Part shown: piece by piece, positions 1-6,608 of the stretch
Layout of the letters: each line of letters starts with the position of its first letter
Numbering within the stretch: position 1 is the stretch's first letter
Origin: Spirochaetia bacterium
GTDB taxonomy: Bacteria; Spirochaetota; Spirochaetia; DTKZ01
Direction of reading: 5' to 3'
DNA: 9,986 nucleotides
Assembly (NCBI GenBank): GCA_031270615.1
Contig: JAISXE010000175.1
Location: 1-9,986 of the forward strand
The notes under the pieces: generated by a model
The model's input: only the letters and a program-made list of their open reading frames with translations
Database searches by the model: none
What the model was told of the DNA's origin: nothing
Translations under genes and position numbers: made by a program

Positions 1-303
1 CTCGGCCATTAACCTATATATACGCCACAGGCTTTTTAGGGCCTCTTGCCCGGAAGCATTGTTATTACAAACACGCTTTCGCGTGCGGTTGCCGGGGCAT
101 GCAAAATCGTGACCAGCCCTGCGGTCTTCCGCTGCCCCCTCATGCGGGGGTTTGCCACCCCCGTAACGCCCCCGGATTACCGGCATTGCCAGAAAAGCCA
201 TAAAACACGGAAAAAGGCGCCTGGAAAACGGGCGCGGAGCGCGTCCGGGAAAACCGCCTGGAAAGAGATTCTCATGCGGAACGATTCCAGGTACAATGGT
301 TTT
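1..303. other. Non-coding spacer upstream of the ROK gene
   Basis: No convincing gene. A reading frame continuous with the ROK gene runs back to position 46, but its translation looks like read-through of G/C-rich spacer rather than protein. The notable structure is a pair of competing hairpins: C5 at 135-139 can pair with G5 at 146-150, and the same G5 can pair with C5 at 158-162. Positions 103-121 also match 1703-1722 downstream of the ROK gene. The function is unknown. Confidence 0.6.
269..297 (+). promoter_or_regulatory. Weak candidate promoter for the ROK gene
   Basis: TTCTCA (269-274, 4/6 to the -35 consensus), a 17-nt spacer, then TACAAT (292-297, 5/6 to the -10 consensus). Transcription would start near 304, the preferred ATG, which would give a leaderless mRNA. 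If translation starts at 274 instead, this site cannot be the main promoter. The match is weak. Confidence 0.22.
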
Positions 304-1506
304 ATGATCATACACATTGACGGAATCAAAGAAAACTTTACCCGCCAAAAAGACAAACAAAAGGCGGCCATCTTCGCCTATATTTCCCAAAACGGGCCGG
401 TTGCCCGAAAAGACATAACCACGGCCCTGCATTTGCGCAGCACAAGCGTTTCAATGCTTGTCCAGGAACTCATAGATGACGGCCTTGTCGCGGAAGGCCA
501 ATCACTCACCCGCGGCCGGGCCGGCAGACCCGACATCGGCCTGCGGATCGCAGAGGCAAGGCTTGTCGCCGCGACGATTTATGTGGAGGGGTATAAATTC
601 ATCGGTTCGCTTGTCGACATGGCCGGAAATATCCTTATGCAAAAATCCCTGAAAATACCGCCGCAGGAAACAAACCAAACCGTCCTGAAGAAATACAAAC
701 TGATGTTAGGCGCACTCAAAAACGCGGCGCCGGCAAAAAGCGAGTGTATCGGCGCGGGCATTTCCGCCGTCGGCACCATTGACGAAAAAAACCGCACCTG
801 GGTAAACGCGGACAGGTGGCCGAAAATCAAGGATCTGAATGTTGGGATATTTGAAAACGACATCGGCATCCCTATCGGTCTGCGGCGAAACCTTGATATC
901 GAACTTGAGTATATGCTGGAAAAGAAACCCGAATGCCGCACAAAAAGCACCATCCTGTTCCACTGGGGGTTTGGCATCGGAGGCGCGTATGCGTATCAGG
1001 GAAAAATCCTCGATTCTCCCGCAGGGCGTTATATGGATATTGGGCATACCATCGTCCATTCAACATCAAAAAAACGCTGCCGCTGCGGGCTTTACGGCTG
1101 CCTTGAAGCGGAAGCGGCTATTTTTGGTTTATTGCCCCTGCTCCAAAAACGCTTCCCGAATCTGCAAGAGGACAGCAGCGATATCGACAGCATTCTTTCC
1201 GATCCGCAGATATGCACAATACCTGGTATTAACCACGCGATAAATACCGTAGGGATTTTTCTTTCCAATCTGTACAAAATCTTTTATCCCCACCGGATAT
1301 TCCTTGTCGGGCCTTTTGCCCGGAACCCCAAAGTTGTCAAGTGTCTGGAAAAAACCATTATCAAAACCTTTTACGCGAAATTGCGCGACAAAGTGCATCA
1401 TATCGATCTTATTACCATTCCCGACGGTTTTTCCGGCTGCATGTGGGCAAACGCCTATCCGTTTTTTCGCAAACGCCTTACGGAACTGCTCGCCGCCAGG
1501 GTTTAA
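304..1506 (+). CDS. ROK-family transcriptional regulator (NagC/XylR type)
   Basis: A 400-aa protein with an N-terminal winged helix (about residues 18-66, recognition helix near STSVSMLVQELIDDG) followed by a ROK sugar-binding fold. The ROK zinc motif is complete: H248 in DIGH, then C259, C261 and C266 in CRCGLYGCLE. The phosphate-binding DxGGT motif of ROK kinases is absent. The segment aligning with the kinase ND (RRNLDIE, residues 194-200) has Leu where the catalytic Asp belongs, so I expect a ligand-responsive DNA-binding protein without kinase activity. The start at 304 was chosen because homology-like sequence (GIKENFTRQKDKQKA) begins right after it. ATG 274, behind GGAAAGAG, is a good alternative and adds 10 residues; ATG 46 looks spurious. 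The gene lies just upstream of the operator-bearing sulfatase operon, on the same strand. The ligand is unknown but probably a sugar or sugar derivative. Confidence 0.9.
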   Translation: MIIHIDGIKENFTRQKDKQKAAIFAYISQNGPVARKDITTALHLRSTSVSMLVQELIDDGLVAEGQSLTRGRAGRPDIGLRIAEARLVAATIYVEGYKFIGSLVDMAGNILMQKSLKIPPQETNQTVLKKYKLMLGALKNAAPAKSECIGAGISAVGTIDEKNRTWVNADRWPKIKDLNVGIFENDIGIPIGLRRNLDIELEYMLEKKPECRTKSTILFHWGFGIGGAYAYQGKILDSPAGRYMDIGHTIVHSTSKKRCRCGLYGCLEAEAAIFGLLPLLQKRFPNLQEDSSDIDSILSDPQICTIPGINHAINTVGIFLSNLYKIFYPHRIFLVGPFARNPKVVKCLEKTIIKTFYAKLRDKVHHIDLITIPDGFSGCMWANAYPFFRKRLTELLAARV

Positions 1507-1750
1507 AAAAATGCTGCAAGGGCGCGATTTGCTTTTTCGGGCGCCTTTTGGCGCTTCCGCGCCAAAACCGGGCTTTCCGCTCCAATCTTTTGGCTAACGC
1601 CAAAAGGATTTCCGCTTCAATCCCTGGCGCATGGGCGGCAGACCGTTCTGTTTCACCAACGCGGGGCTTTCAGCCCACGGCCTGCTTGTACGGCCTTTTA
1701 AGAAAATTGCGACCAGCCCCTGGTGCAAAAAAGATGCGCAAAAAAAAAGA
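1507..1750. repeat. Repeat-rich intergenic spacer with stacked hairpins
   Basis: This stretch holds no credible gene but several short perfect inverted repeats. GCGCC (1541-1545) pairs with GGCGC (1550-1554). The overlapping arm TTTTGGCGC (1546-1554) pairs with 1559-1567 across a TTCC loop, so these two hairpins exclude each other. CTTTTGGC (1587-1594) pairs with 1599-1606 across TAAC. GGGCT (1664-1668) pairs with AGCCC (1672-1676). TTGC-ACCAG (1707-1716, one bulge) pairs with CTGGT-GCAA (1720-1728). TTTCCGCTCCAATC at 1574-1587 recurs at 1609-1622 with one mismatch, a 35-nt period. The region may end ROK transcription, but no hairpin is followed by a good T run on the + strand. Confidence 0.6.
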
Positions 1751-1779
1751 TTGACAAATCGCGGAATCCCGGCAATAAT
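1751..1779 (+). promoter_or_regulatory. Promoter P1 of the sulfatase-tct operon
   Basis: A perfect -35 TTGACA (1751-1756), a 17-nt spacer and a -10 AATAAT (1774-1779, 5/6). A nine-A tract (1740-1748) sits just upstream of the -35 and could act as an UP-like element. Transcription should start near 1786, inside the palindrome. The same elements at the same spacing recur at 8177-8205. Confidence 0.8.
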
Positions 1780-1804
1780 TATGAACATAGTATGTTCATA
1801 ATTA
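1776..1804. promoter_or_regulatory. 29-bp palindromic operator over the P1 -10 box
   Basis: A perfect inverted repeat: left arm TAATTATGAACATA (1776-1789), central G1790, and the exact complement at 1791-1804. It overlaps the -10 box and the expected start of transcription, the classic position for a repressor site. A 25/29 copy lies at 8202-8230 in the same position relative to its own promoter. Its binding protein is probably the ROK regulator encoded just upstream (inference); a remotely encoded repressor is also possible. Confidence 0.82.
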
Positions 1805-1834
1805 AATTTTTGATACACGGCGAGGTATTTTGAC

Positions 1835-1863
1835 TTGACAAACGGTAAACATTATTATATAAA
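1835..1863 (+). promoter_or_regulatory. Candidate second promoter P2
   Basis: TTGACA (1835-1840), a 17-nt spacer and TATAAA (1858-1863, 5/6). It lies downstream of the palindrome and would start near 1870, giving a leader of about 30 nt before ATG 1902. It could provide operator-independent expression, or be a chance match in A/T-rich DNA. Confidence 0.5.
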
Positions 1864-1901
1864 ACCTATTATAATACTATGAATTAGAAAGGAAAATGTT
1901 T

Positions 1902-1991
1902 ATGAAAAAAACGGCGACGATGGGCCAGATAATGTTTTTGGCAAGTCCCTCAGGGTCGGCGCGGCCCTGCCGAAACAGGTTGCGCGCATGA
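1902..1991 (+). CDS. 29-codon leader ORF, possibly the displaced 5' end of sulfatase 1
   Basis: ATG 1902 sits 8 nt after a good ribosome-binding site (AAAGGA, 1888-1893); ATG 1896 is in the same frame. The ORF begins MKKTATMGQIM and stops at TGA 1989-1991, overlapping the sulfatase ATG (1988) as ATGA, so re-initiation is possible. An A7 run (1905-1911) follows the start codon. One base of -1 slippage there, or one more A, would join MKK to the sulfatase frame, which is open from 1883 and continues NGDDGPDNVFGKSLRVG into residue 1 of sulfatase 1. It may therefore be a regulatory leader, a programmed frameshift, a true frameshift mutation or a base-calling error. I do not recognise the peptide. 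Confidence 0.45.
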   Translation: MKKTATMGQIMFLASPSGSARPCRNRLRA

Positions 1992-3481
1992 GAACCACCA
2001 ACGACCGCGAACACGGAAAAAAGAACGTCTTGCTTGTCACCGTGGACCACTGGCCGGGCAGCCTCCTGGGCTGCGCGGGCCGCGGGGACATCCTGTCGCC
2101 GTCGATTGACGCCCTCAGCCGCTGCGGCGTCAGGTTTTCCAACGCCTACAGCGCCACGCCCGTGTGCATTCCCGCGCGCAGGGAACTTATGACCGGCACA
2201 TGCGCCAAAACCCACGGCGACAGGGGCTTTAACGAATTCCAGGAAATGCCCGCAGGGCTGCCCACCCTGCCGCAGGTATTCCGCGATAACGGATACCAGG
2301 CATACGCGGTTGGCAAACTGCATGTTTACCCGCAGCGCGCCCGCATCGGCTTCGATGACGTTCTTTTGAACGAGGAATCCCGGCGGGTCAATTACCCGCA
2401 TGAAATGCGGGAAGACGATTATGCCCGGTTTATGGCGCGGGAGGGTTACAGCGGTTTAAACGATGCCCACGGCATGTCGAACAACGATTACATAACGCGG
2501 CCCTGGCACCTGCCGGAACACCTGCACCAAACAAGCTGGACAGCCCGGCAGATGTGCGAAACAATTATCCGCAGAGATCCGGGCCGTCCGGCTTTCTGGT
2601 ACTGCGGCTTTACCGCGCCGCATCCTCCCCTGGTTCCTCCAAAAACATTTCTTGACAAATATGGCGATGCGGAAATCGCGATGCCCGAAACAGGCGAATG
2701 GGCAAAAAATTTTGAGGACCTGCCCTACTGCCTGAAGTATTATTCCAGCATCTTTAACATAAAGACAGAAAAACCCATACGAGACGCGCTCAAGGCGTTC
2801 TTCGCCCTGTGCACGCACATTGATTTTTCCCTGCGGCTGGTCATTGGGACCCTGCGCGAGGAAAAGGCGCTGGACAACACAATCATTGCCATAACCTGCG
2901 ACCACGGCGACATGCTGGGGACCCACGGCCTGTGGGCGAAGAATGTTTTTTACGAAAACTCCTCAAAAGTCCCTTTTATTATTATTCCTGCCGAAAGCGA
3001 TAAACGCCTTAAACCGGGCTCGGTGGATGAGCGCCTTGTGGAACTGCGCGACATGATGCCCACGCTTCTGGACCTGGCGGACATTCCAATTCCCAAAACC
3101 GTCGAAGGCATGTCCCTTCTTGATTCGCGGCGGCGGGATTACATATACGGCGAACTTTGGGAGGACGACAGGGCAACCCGCATGATCAGAACCGAAAAAT
3201 TCAAACTTATTTATTACGCGGTGGGGAACAGGCTCCAGCTTTTCGACATGACTCATGATCCTGCGGAAAACCATGATCTTTCAGGAGATCCCGCCCACGC
3301 CAAAACGCTTGCGGAACTGACGGGCATTCTTGTTTCACGCTTATACGGCGCGGACCGCTCCTGGCTGCGGGACGGGAAACTTGTCGGCCTTGAGGACAAA
3401 GAATTCGCATTCAAACCCTCACAGGAAAATGTGGGGATTTTAAAAAACAGGGAACTGCTTATACAGCGGGGTATACGGTAA
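1988..3481 (+). CDS. Type I (formylglycine) sulfatase 1, cytoplasmic
   Basis: A 497-aa alkaline-phosphatase-superfamily sulfatase that hydrolyses sulfate esters. The active-site signature C60-I-P-A-R64 supplies the Cys converted to formylglycine. Other expected residues are visible: metal ligand D20 (TVDHWP), K110 and H112 (GKLH), H212 (PHPP), D305-H306 (CDHGD) and K318. The residues before KKNVLLVTVD are not a signal peptide, so the enzyme should be cytoplasmic, unlike most glycan sulfatases. The ATG at 1988 has only weak CAGG (1976-1979) upstream; the frame stays open to 1883 and may truly begin at 1902 through a frame change in the A7 tract. The stop overlaps the next start (TAATG). No maturase (anSME or FGE) is encoded here. 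The substrate is unknown; a phosphonate or phosphodiester hydrolase with the same signature cannot be excluded. Confidence 0.9.
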   Translation: MRTTNDREHGKKNVLLVTVDHWPGSLLGCAGRGDILSPSIDALSRCGVRFSNAYSATPVCIPARRELMTGTCAKTHGDRGFNEFQEMPAGLPTLPQVFRDNGYQAYAVGKLHVYPQRARIGFDDVLLNEESRRVNYPHEMREDDYARFMAREGYSGLNDAHGMSNNDYITRPWHLPEHLHQTSWTARQMCETIIRRDPGRPAFWYCGFTAPHPPLVPPKTFLDKYGDAEIAMPETGEWAKNFEDLPYCLKYYSSIFNIKTEKPIRDALKAFFALCTHIDFSLRLVIGTLREEKALDNTIIAITCDHGDMLGTHGLWAKNVFYENSSKVPFIIIPAESDKRLKPGSVDERLVELRDMMPTLLDLADIPIPKTVEGMSLLDSRRRDYIYGELWEDDRATRMIRTEKFKLIYYAVGNRLQLFDMTHDPAENHDLSGDPAHAKTLAELTGILVSRLYGADRSWLRDGKLVGLEDKEFAFKPSQENVGILKNRELLIQRGIR

Positions 3482-4968
3482 TGGCAAACACGGCACGGCC
3501 CAACATTTTATGGTACTGCACGGATCAGCAAAGATGGGACACAATACACGCCCTGGGCAACGCTTTTATAAACACGCCGAATATCGACGCCCTGTGCCGT
3601 GAAGGCGTTGCCTTCCAAAATGCGTACTGCCAAAGCCCGATATGCACGCCCTCGCGGGCCAGTTTTCTTACCGGAAGGTATCCGGCAAGCAACCACGTCC
3701 ACCGCAACGGCAACGAGTTTTTCCCTCCCTGGGAAACCCTTGTAACAAAAATCATGGCCGACGCGGGATACGACTGCGGCCTTGTGGGAAAACTGCACCT
3801 GTCGCGGGCACAGATTCTCGAATCCCGGATCAAAAACGATGGCTACAGATATTTCAAATGGAGCCATCATCCGAACCCCGACTATCCCGAAGGCCATGAC
3901 TACGCCGAATGGCTTGAAAAAGAGAAAGGGGTAAACCCCATCGATCTCTATGGCAAAATACCTGGAAGCATCGGTGCCGGAGTTCCGTCTGAACTGCATC
4001 AGACAACATGGTGCAGCGAAATGGCGATCCGTTTTATAAACGAAGACCGAAACGGCCCCTGGCTTCTTTCGGTGAATCCCTTTGATCCCCATCCGCCCTT
4101 TGATCCCCCAAAGGAATACCTTGACCATTACGACCCGGCAATGCTTCCAATGCCACTTTTCAGGGAAAGCGATATCGAACATCAGAAAGCTTTTCGGGAT
4201 ATTGACCAGCAGTGCAGGGTCTCCATCGATCCCCGCAGGGCAAAGGAATCCGCCGATACAACCAAAAATGTCGCCCGGGGGGATTTGGGTTCAACGGCTC
4301 CAACGGGTTATGATCCGCAGTTCGTGAAGGCCTGTTACTATGCCGAGGTCGAACTCATTGACGCCCAATTGGGCCGCATCATTGAAGCACTCAAAAAAGC
4401 GGGGCAATACGAAAACACCCTCATTATTTTTACAAGCGACCACGGCGAACTTTTGGGCGACCATGGCCTTATCTACAAGGGCTGCCGGTTCTACGAGGGG
4501 CTTACCCATGTTCCCTTAATCATTTCCTGGCCGGCGGGGGGCATAAAAGGCCAGGCGAGCGGCGCCCTTGTGGAACTTGTGGACCTCGCCCCCACGCTCC
4601 TCGAAGCCGCCGGAATCGGAATTCCCTATAACATGCAGGGCCTGTCGCTGCTGCCGATGATTACCGGGCAAGCGGATATTTCCCGCCATAAACCCTATGT
4701 CATTTCCGAATACCACGGTGCCATCGGGGGGAAACCCATGCCCGACCAGACGCACGGGGTTATGTATTTTGACGGCAGATACAAGGTCTGCGTGTATCAA
4801 GGGCACGAGCTTGGCGAGATATACGACCTGGAGAAAGACCCAGGAGAATTTAACGACCTGTGGAATGAGGCTTCGTTTACCGCGGAAAAGGCGGAGCTGC
4901 TGCATAAAGCCTATTCGGGATATATGTCAACCAGCGATGCGGGGATAAGACGGACTCATCCCTATTGA
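3481..4968 (+). CDS. Type I (formylglycine) sulfatase 2, cytoplasmic
   Basis: A 495-aa sulfatase clearly different from its upstream neighbour. The signature is C55-T-P-S-R59 within QSPICTPSRASFLTGRYP. The metal-site segment YCTDQQRWD carries D15, and K104/H106 (GKLH), H204 (DPHPPF), D320-H321 (TSDHGE) and K333 complete the active site. The C-terminal part (GRYKVCVYQ, then EIYDLEKDPGEFNDLWN) is typical of arylsulfatase or choline-sulfatase-like proteins. The N-terminus starts straight into the fold (MANTARPNILWYCTDQQ) with no signal peptide, so it should be cytoplasmic. Its ATG shares one base with the TAA of sulfatase 1 and has a poor ribosome-binding site, which points to translational coupling. 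Two different sulfatases suggest two sulfate positions on one substrate, or two related substrates (inference). Confidence 0.92.
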   Translation: MANTARPNILWYCTDQQRWDTIHALGNAFINTPNIDALCREGVAFQNAYCQSPICTPSRASFLTGRYPASNHVHRNGNEFFPPWETLVTKIMADAGYDCGLVGKLHLSRAQILESRIKNDGYRYFKWSHHPNPDYPEGHDYAEWLEKEKGVNPIDLYGKIPGSIGAGVPSELHQTTWCSEMAIRFINEDRNGPWLLSVNPFDPHPPFDPPKEYLDHYDPAMLPMPLFRESDIEHQKAFRDIDQQCRVSIDPRRAKESADTTKNVARGDLGSTAPTGYDPQFVKACYYAEVELIDAQLGRIIEALKKAGQYENTLIIFTSDHGELLGDHGLIYKGCRFYEGLTHVPLIISWPAGGIKGQASGALVELVDLAPTLLEAAGIGIPYNMQGLSLLPMITGQADISRHKPYVISEYHGAIGGKPMPDQTHGVMYFDGRYKVCVYQGHELGEIYDLEKDPGEFNDLWNEASFTAEKAELLHKAYSGYMSTSDAGIRRTHPY

Positions 4969-4979
4969 TACGTCATCCA

Positions 4980-4998
4980 TAACGGTTTTAAACCGTTA
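4980..4998. promoter_or_regulatory. 19-bp palindrome between sulfatase 2 and tctC
   Basis: A perfect palindrome: TAACGGTTT (4980-4988), central T4989 and its complement (4990-4998). It ends 14 nt before the tctC ribosome-binding site. It differs in sequence from the two promoter operators. It could be a second regulator's operator or an mRNA hairpin (seven-pair stem, five-base loop) that sets tctC message level. I found no good promoter beside it. Confidence 0.6.
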
Positions 4999-5024
4999 AA
5001 CATATTATTCTTAAGGAGCGAATC

Positions 5025-6014
5025 ATGAAAAAATGGGGAGTTTTGTTACTGATTTTTCTGGTATTCCAGGGCATGCTTTTTGCCGAAGGCAGCCGGGAAA
5101 AAAGCGCACCGGCGGCAACCACACAGGAAGCCTATCCTGTGCGGCCCGTGAAACTTATTGTTCCCTATGCCGCCGGAGGCGGAACCGACCTCATAGGCAG
5201 GATGGTCGCGCAGAAACTGGAACAGATCATCGGCCAGCCTGTTCCCATCATAAATATCGGCGGGGCCTCGGGCGGATTGGGCATGCAGGAGCTTTTAAAA
5301 TCGCCTGCGGATGGGTACACAATCGGAATGGATATCATCAACATCTGGACCCGCAAGGCTCTGAAAACCAACGACTTCGGACCGGAGGCTTTTGATCTCC
5401 TGGCGCAATGCGGGACCTATTATCTTGTGGAAGCAACCCGTTTCGCTTCTCCCTACAAAAATTTGAAGGAACTTGCTGAAGCGGCAAAAAAACAGCCGGA
5501 TTCCATTCAGGAGGCGACAAATATCGGCGCCATCACACATTTTACAACCCTCTCCTTTATGGATGCCACGGGCGCGAAGCTGCGTCTTGTCCATATCGGA
5601 GACGGCGCGCAGCGTATCACTTCCGTGCTTGGAGGGCATGTTGAAACAACTGTCATGGGAACCCACGAAGTGCTTCCGTACTATCAGTCAAAGGAAATGC
5701 GGGTATTGGGAGTCGCTTCGCCAAAACGCATACCCGGTCTTGAGGACGCGCCGACAATGGCCGAACAGGGTATGGATGTTGTACAGCCTGTGGATTACTG
5801 GTTCTATATGCCCAAGGGCAGCCCGAAGGAAAAGGTTTCCTATATAACCGACGCGCTTGAGAAGGTCATGAAGGATCCGGAGATCATCAGGAAAATGAGC
5901 GAAATGGCTATGGAGCCTTCTTTCCTGCGCGACGGGGAATTGCTAAAACGTGTTGATGCCCAGGGGAAAAACATCTTCGCAATTGCCGAGAAACACAATC
6001 TTGGCAAGAAATAA
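5025..6014 (+). CDS. tctC: Tripartite tricarboxylate transporter substrate-binding protein (TctC/Bug family)
   Basis: A 329-aa periplasmic solute-binding protein of the Bug family, which captures carboxylated or other anionic small molecules for the TctAB membrane pair. Residues 1-20 form a signal peptide (MKKWGVLLLIF..LFA) with likely cleavage after A20. There is no lipobox Cys. Family motifs are present: PVKLIVPYAAGGGTDLIGR (41-59), GGASGGLG (79-86), SPADGYTIG (93-101), LGGHVE (202-207) and APTMAEQGM (242-250). The ribosome-binding site AAGGAG (5013-5018) is the strongest in the operon and fits the need for excess binding protein. It lies 56 nt after sulfatase 2, behind a palindrome, and is followed by a hairpin. 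The ligand cannot be read from sequence; the context suggests a sulfated acid. Confidence 0.93.
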   Translation: MKKWGVLLLIFLVFQGMLFAEGSREKSAPAATTQEAYPVRPVKLIVPYAAGGGTDLIGRMVAQKLEQIIGQPVPIINIGGASGGLGMQELLKSPADGYTIGMDIINIWTRKALKTNDFGPEAFDLLAQCGTYYLVEATRFASPYKNLKELAEAAKKQPDSIQEATNIGAITHFTTLSFMDATGAKLRLVHIGDGAQRITSVLGGHVETTVMGTHEVLPYYQSKEMRVLGVASPKRIPGLEDAPTMAEQGMDVVQPVDYWFYMPKGSPKEKVSYITDALEKVMKDPEIIRKMSEMAMEPSFLRDGELLKRVDAQGKNIFAIAEKHNLGKK

Positions 6015-6033
6015 GATAGTAACATCGGTTTCG

Positions 6034-6061
6034 CGGGATGGGGTTCTAAAATCCCATCCCG
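6034..6061 (+). terminator. Hairpin between tctC and tctB (attenuator or mRNA stabiliser)
   Basis: CGGGATGGG (6034-6042) pairs perfectly with 6053-6061 around a 10-nt loop. No T run follows, so full termination is unlikely. Stem-loops at this place in transporter operons often protect the binding-protein message and lower expression of the membrane genes; that role is inferred here. Confidence 0.65.
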
Positions 6062-6080
6062 TTCAAACATGGAGTGTTTT

Positions 6081-6593
6081 ATGAACGCAAATGAACATGC
6101 GGCAGTAAAGGATATTATTCTTGGCTCTTCTTTTATTATCTTTGGGATTGTTGTATGCGTACTTACGCAGTATCTTCCCGAAGCGGTATACGATCCCCTG
6201 GGGCCGGCTTTTATACCACGGCTTCTCGGACTCGCCTGCATTGCGACTTCCTGTGTCATCCTTTTCCACGGAATCAGAAAAAAGATGGCGGCATCCGGCG
6301 CGCGGGGAAAAAGCAGGCAGGAAAAGGCCCCTGTTTTGTTTGTCAGGCATCCGAAGTCCGCGCTTTTCGCTATGATACTTTTTTTTCTGTATATTCTCGC
6401 GCTGGATACGGGAATATCGGGATTCAGGACCCTTACCACCTTGTTTGTCCTCCTACTGGGAGGCATGTTAATCAAGATATCGCGGCAAGGAAAAGCAATA
6501 CAAACCTCGCTTATTCTTATCGCGCTTTCTTTTACCTTGAGCTTTGGGCTTTATTACCTGTTCACCCAGGTATTTATTGTAGACCTCTATTAA
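6081..6593 (+). CDS. tctB: Tripartite tricarboxylate transporter small membrane subunit TctB
   Basis: A 170-aa membrane protein with hydrophobic segments at about 11-31, 42-64, 94-110, 117-133 and 142-167. It carries the TctB-type GPAFIPRLLG motif (41-50) after the first helix and has a basic loop (66-93) in the middle. TctB is the small, poorly conserved subunit that pairs with TctA. The start at 6081 was chosen because GGAG (6071-6074) lies 6 nt before it; an in-frame ATG at 6069 overlaps that site and is rejected. The gene follows the tctC hairpin and is 15 nt from tctA, so the order C-B-A is the usual one for this family. Confidence 0.9.
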   Translation: MNANEHAAVKDIILGSSFIIFGIVVCVLTQYLPEAVYDPLGPAFIPRLLGLACIATSCVILFHGIRKKMAASGARGKSRQEKAPVLFVRHPKSALFAMILFFLYILALDTGISGFRTLTTLFVLLLGGMLIKISRQGKAIQTSLILIALSFTLSFGLYYLFTQVFIVDLY

Positions 6594-6608
6594 CACGGCA
6601 GGTATAGT

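Noticed and set aside
46..303. N-terminal extension of the ROK protein to ATG 46
   Set aside because: The extra residues have no regulator-like features, lie over G/C hairpins, and no good ribosome-binding site precedes 46. Homology-like sequence begins just after 304.
200..303. Search for a third copy of the 29-bp operator near the ROK start (autoregulation)
   Set aside because: No GAACAT/ATGTTC inverted pair was found there, so autoregulation through this motif is not supported.
1541..1622. Possible CRISPR array
   Set aside because: Only two imperfect 14-nt repeats, 35 nt apart, with no further units and no cas genes.
1594..1818. Minus-strand frame of 74 codons in the intergenic spacer
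   Set aside because: It runs through the hairpin repeats and across the P1 promoter and operator, with no protein-like features. A minus-strand hairpin-plus-T pattern near 1707-1728 is too weak to imply a gene.
1851..1886. A/T-rich inverted repeat in the leader as another operator
   Set aside because: The pairing is imperfect and explained by A/T richness and the -10 region of P2.
3508..4182. Long open frame on the minus strand opposite sulfatase 2
   Set aside because: It shadows a gene with intact catalytic motifs and its translation shows no recognisable domain. The same holds for minus-strand frames opposite sulfatase 1, tctA and the TSUP gene.
6069..6080. ATG 6069 as the start of tctB
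   Set aside because: The clear GGAG site at 6071-6074 lies inside that extension and is well spaced for ATG 6081.
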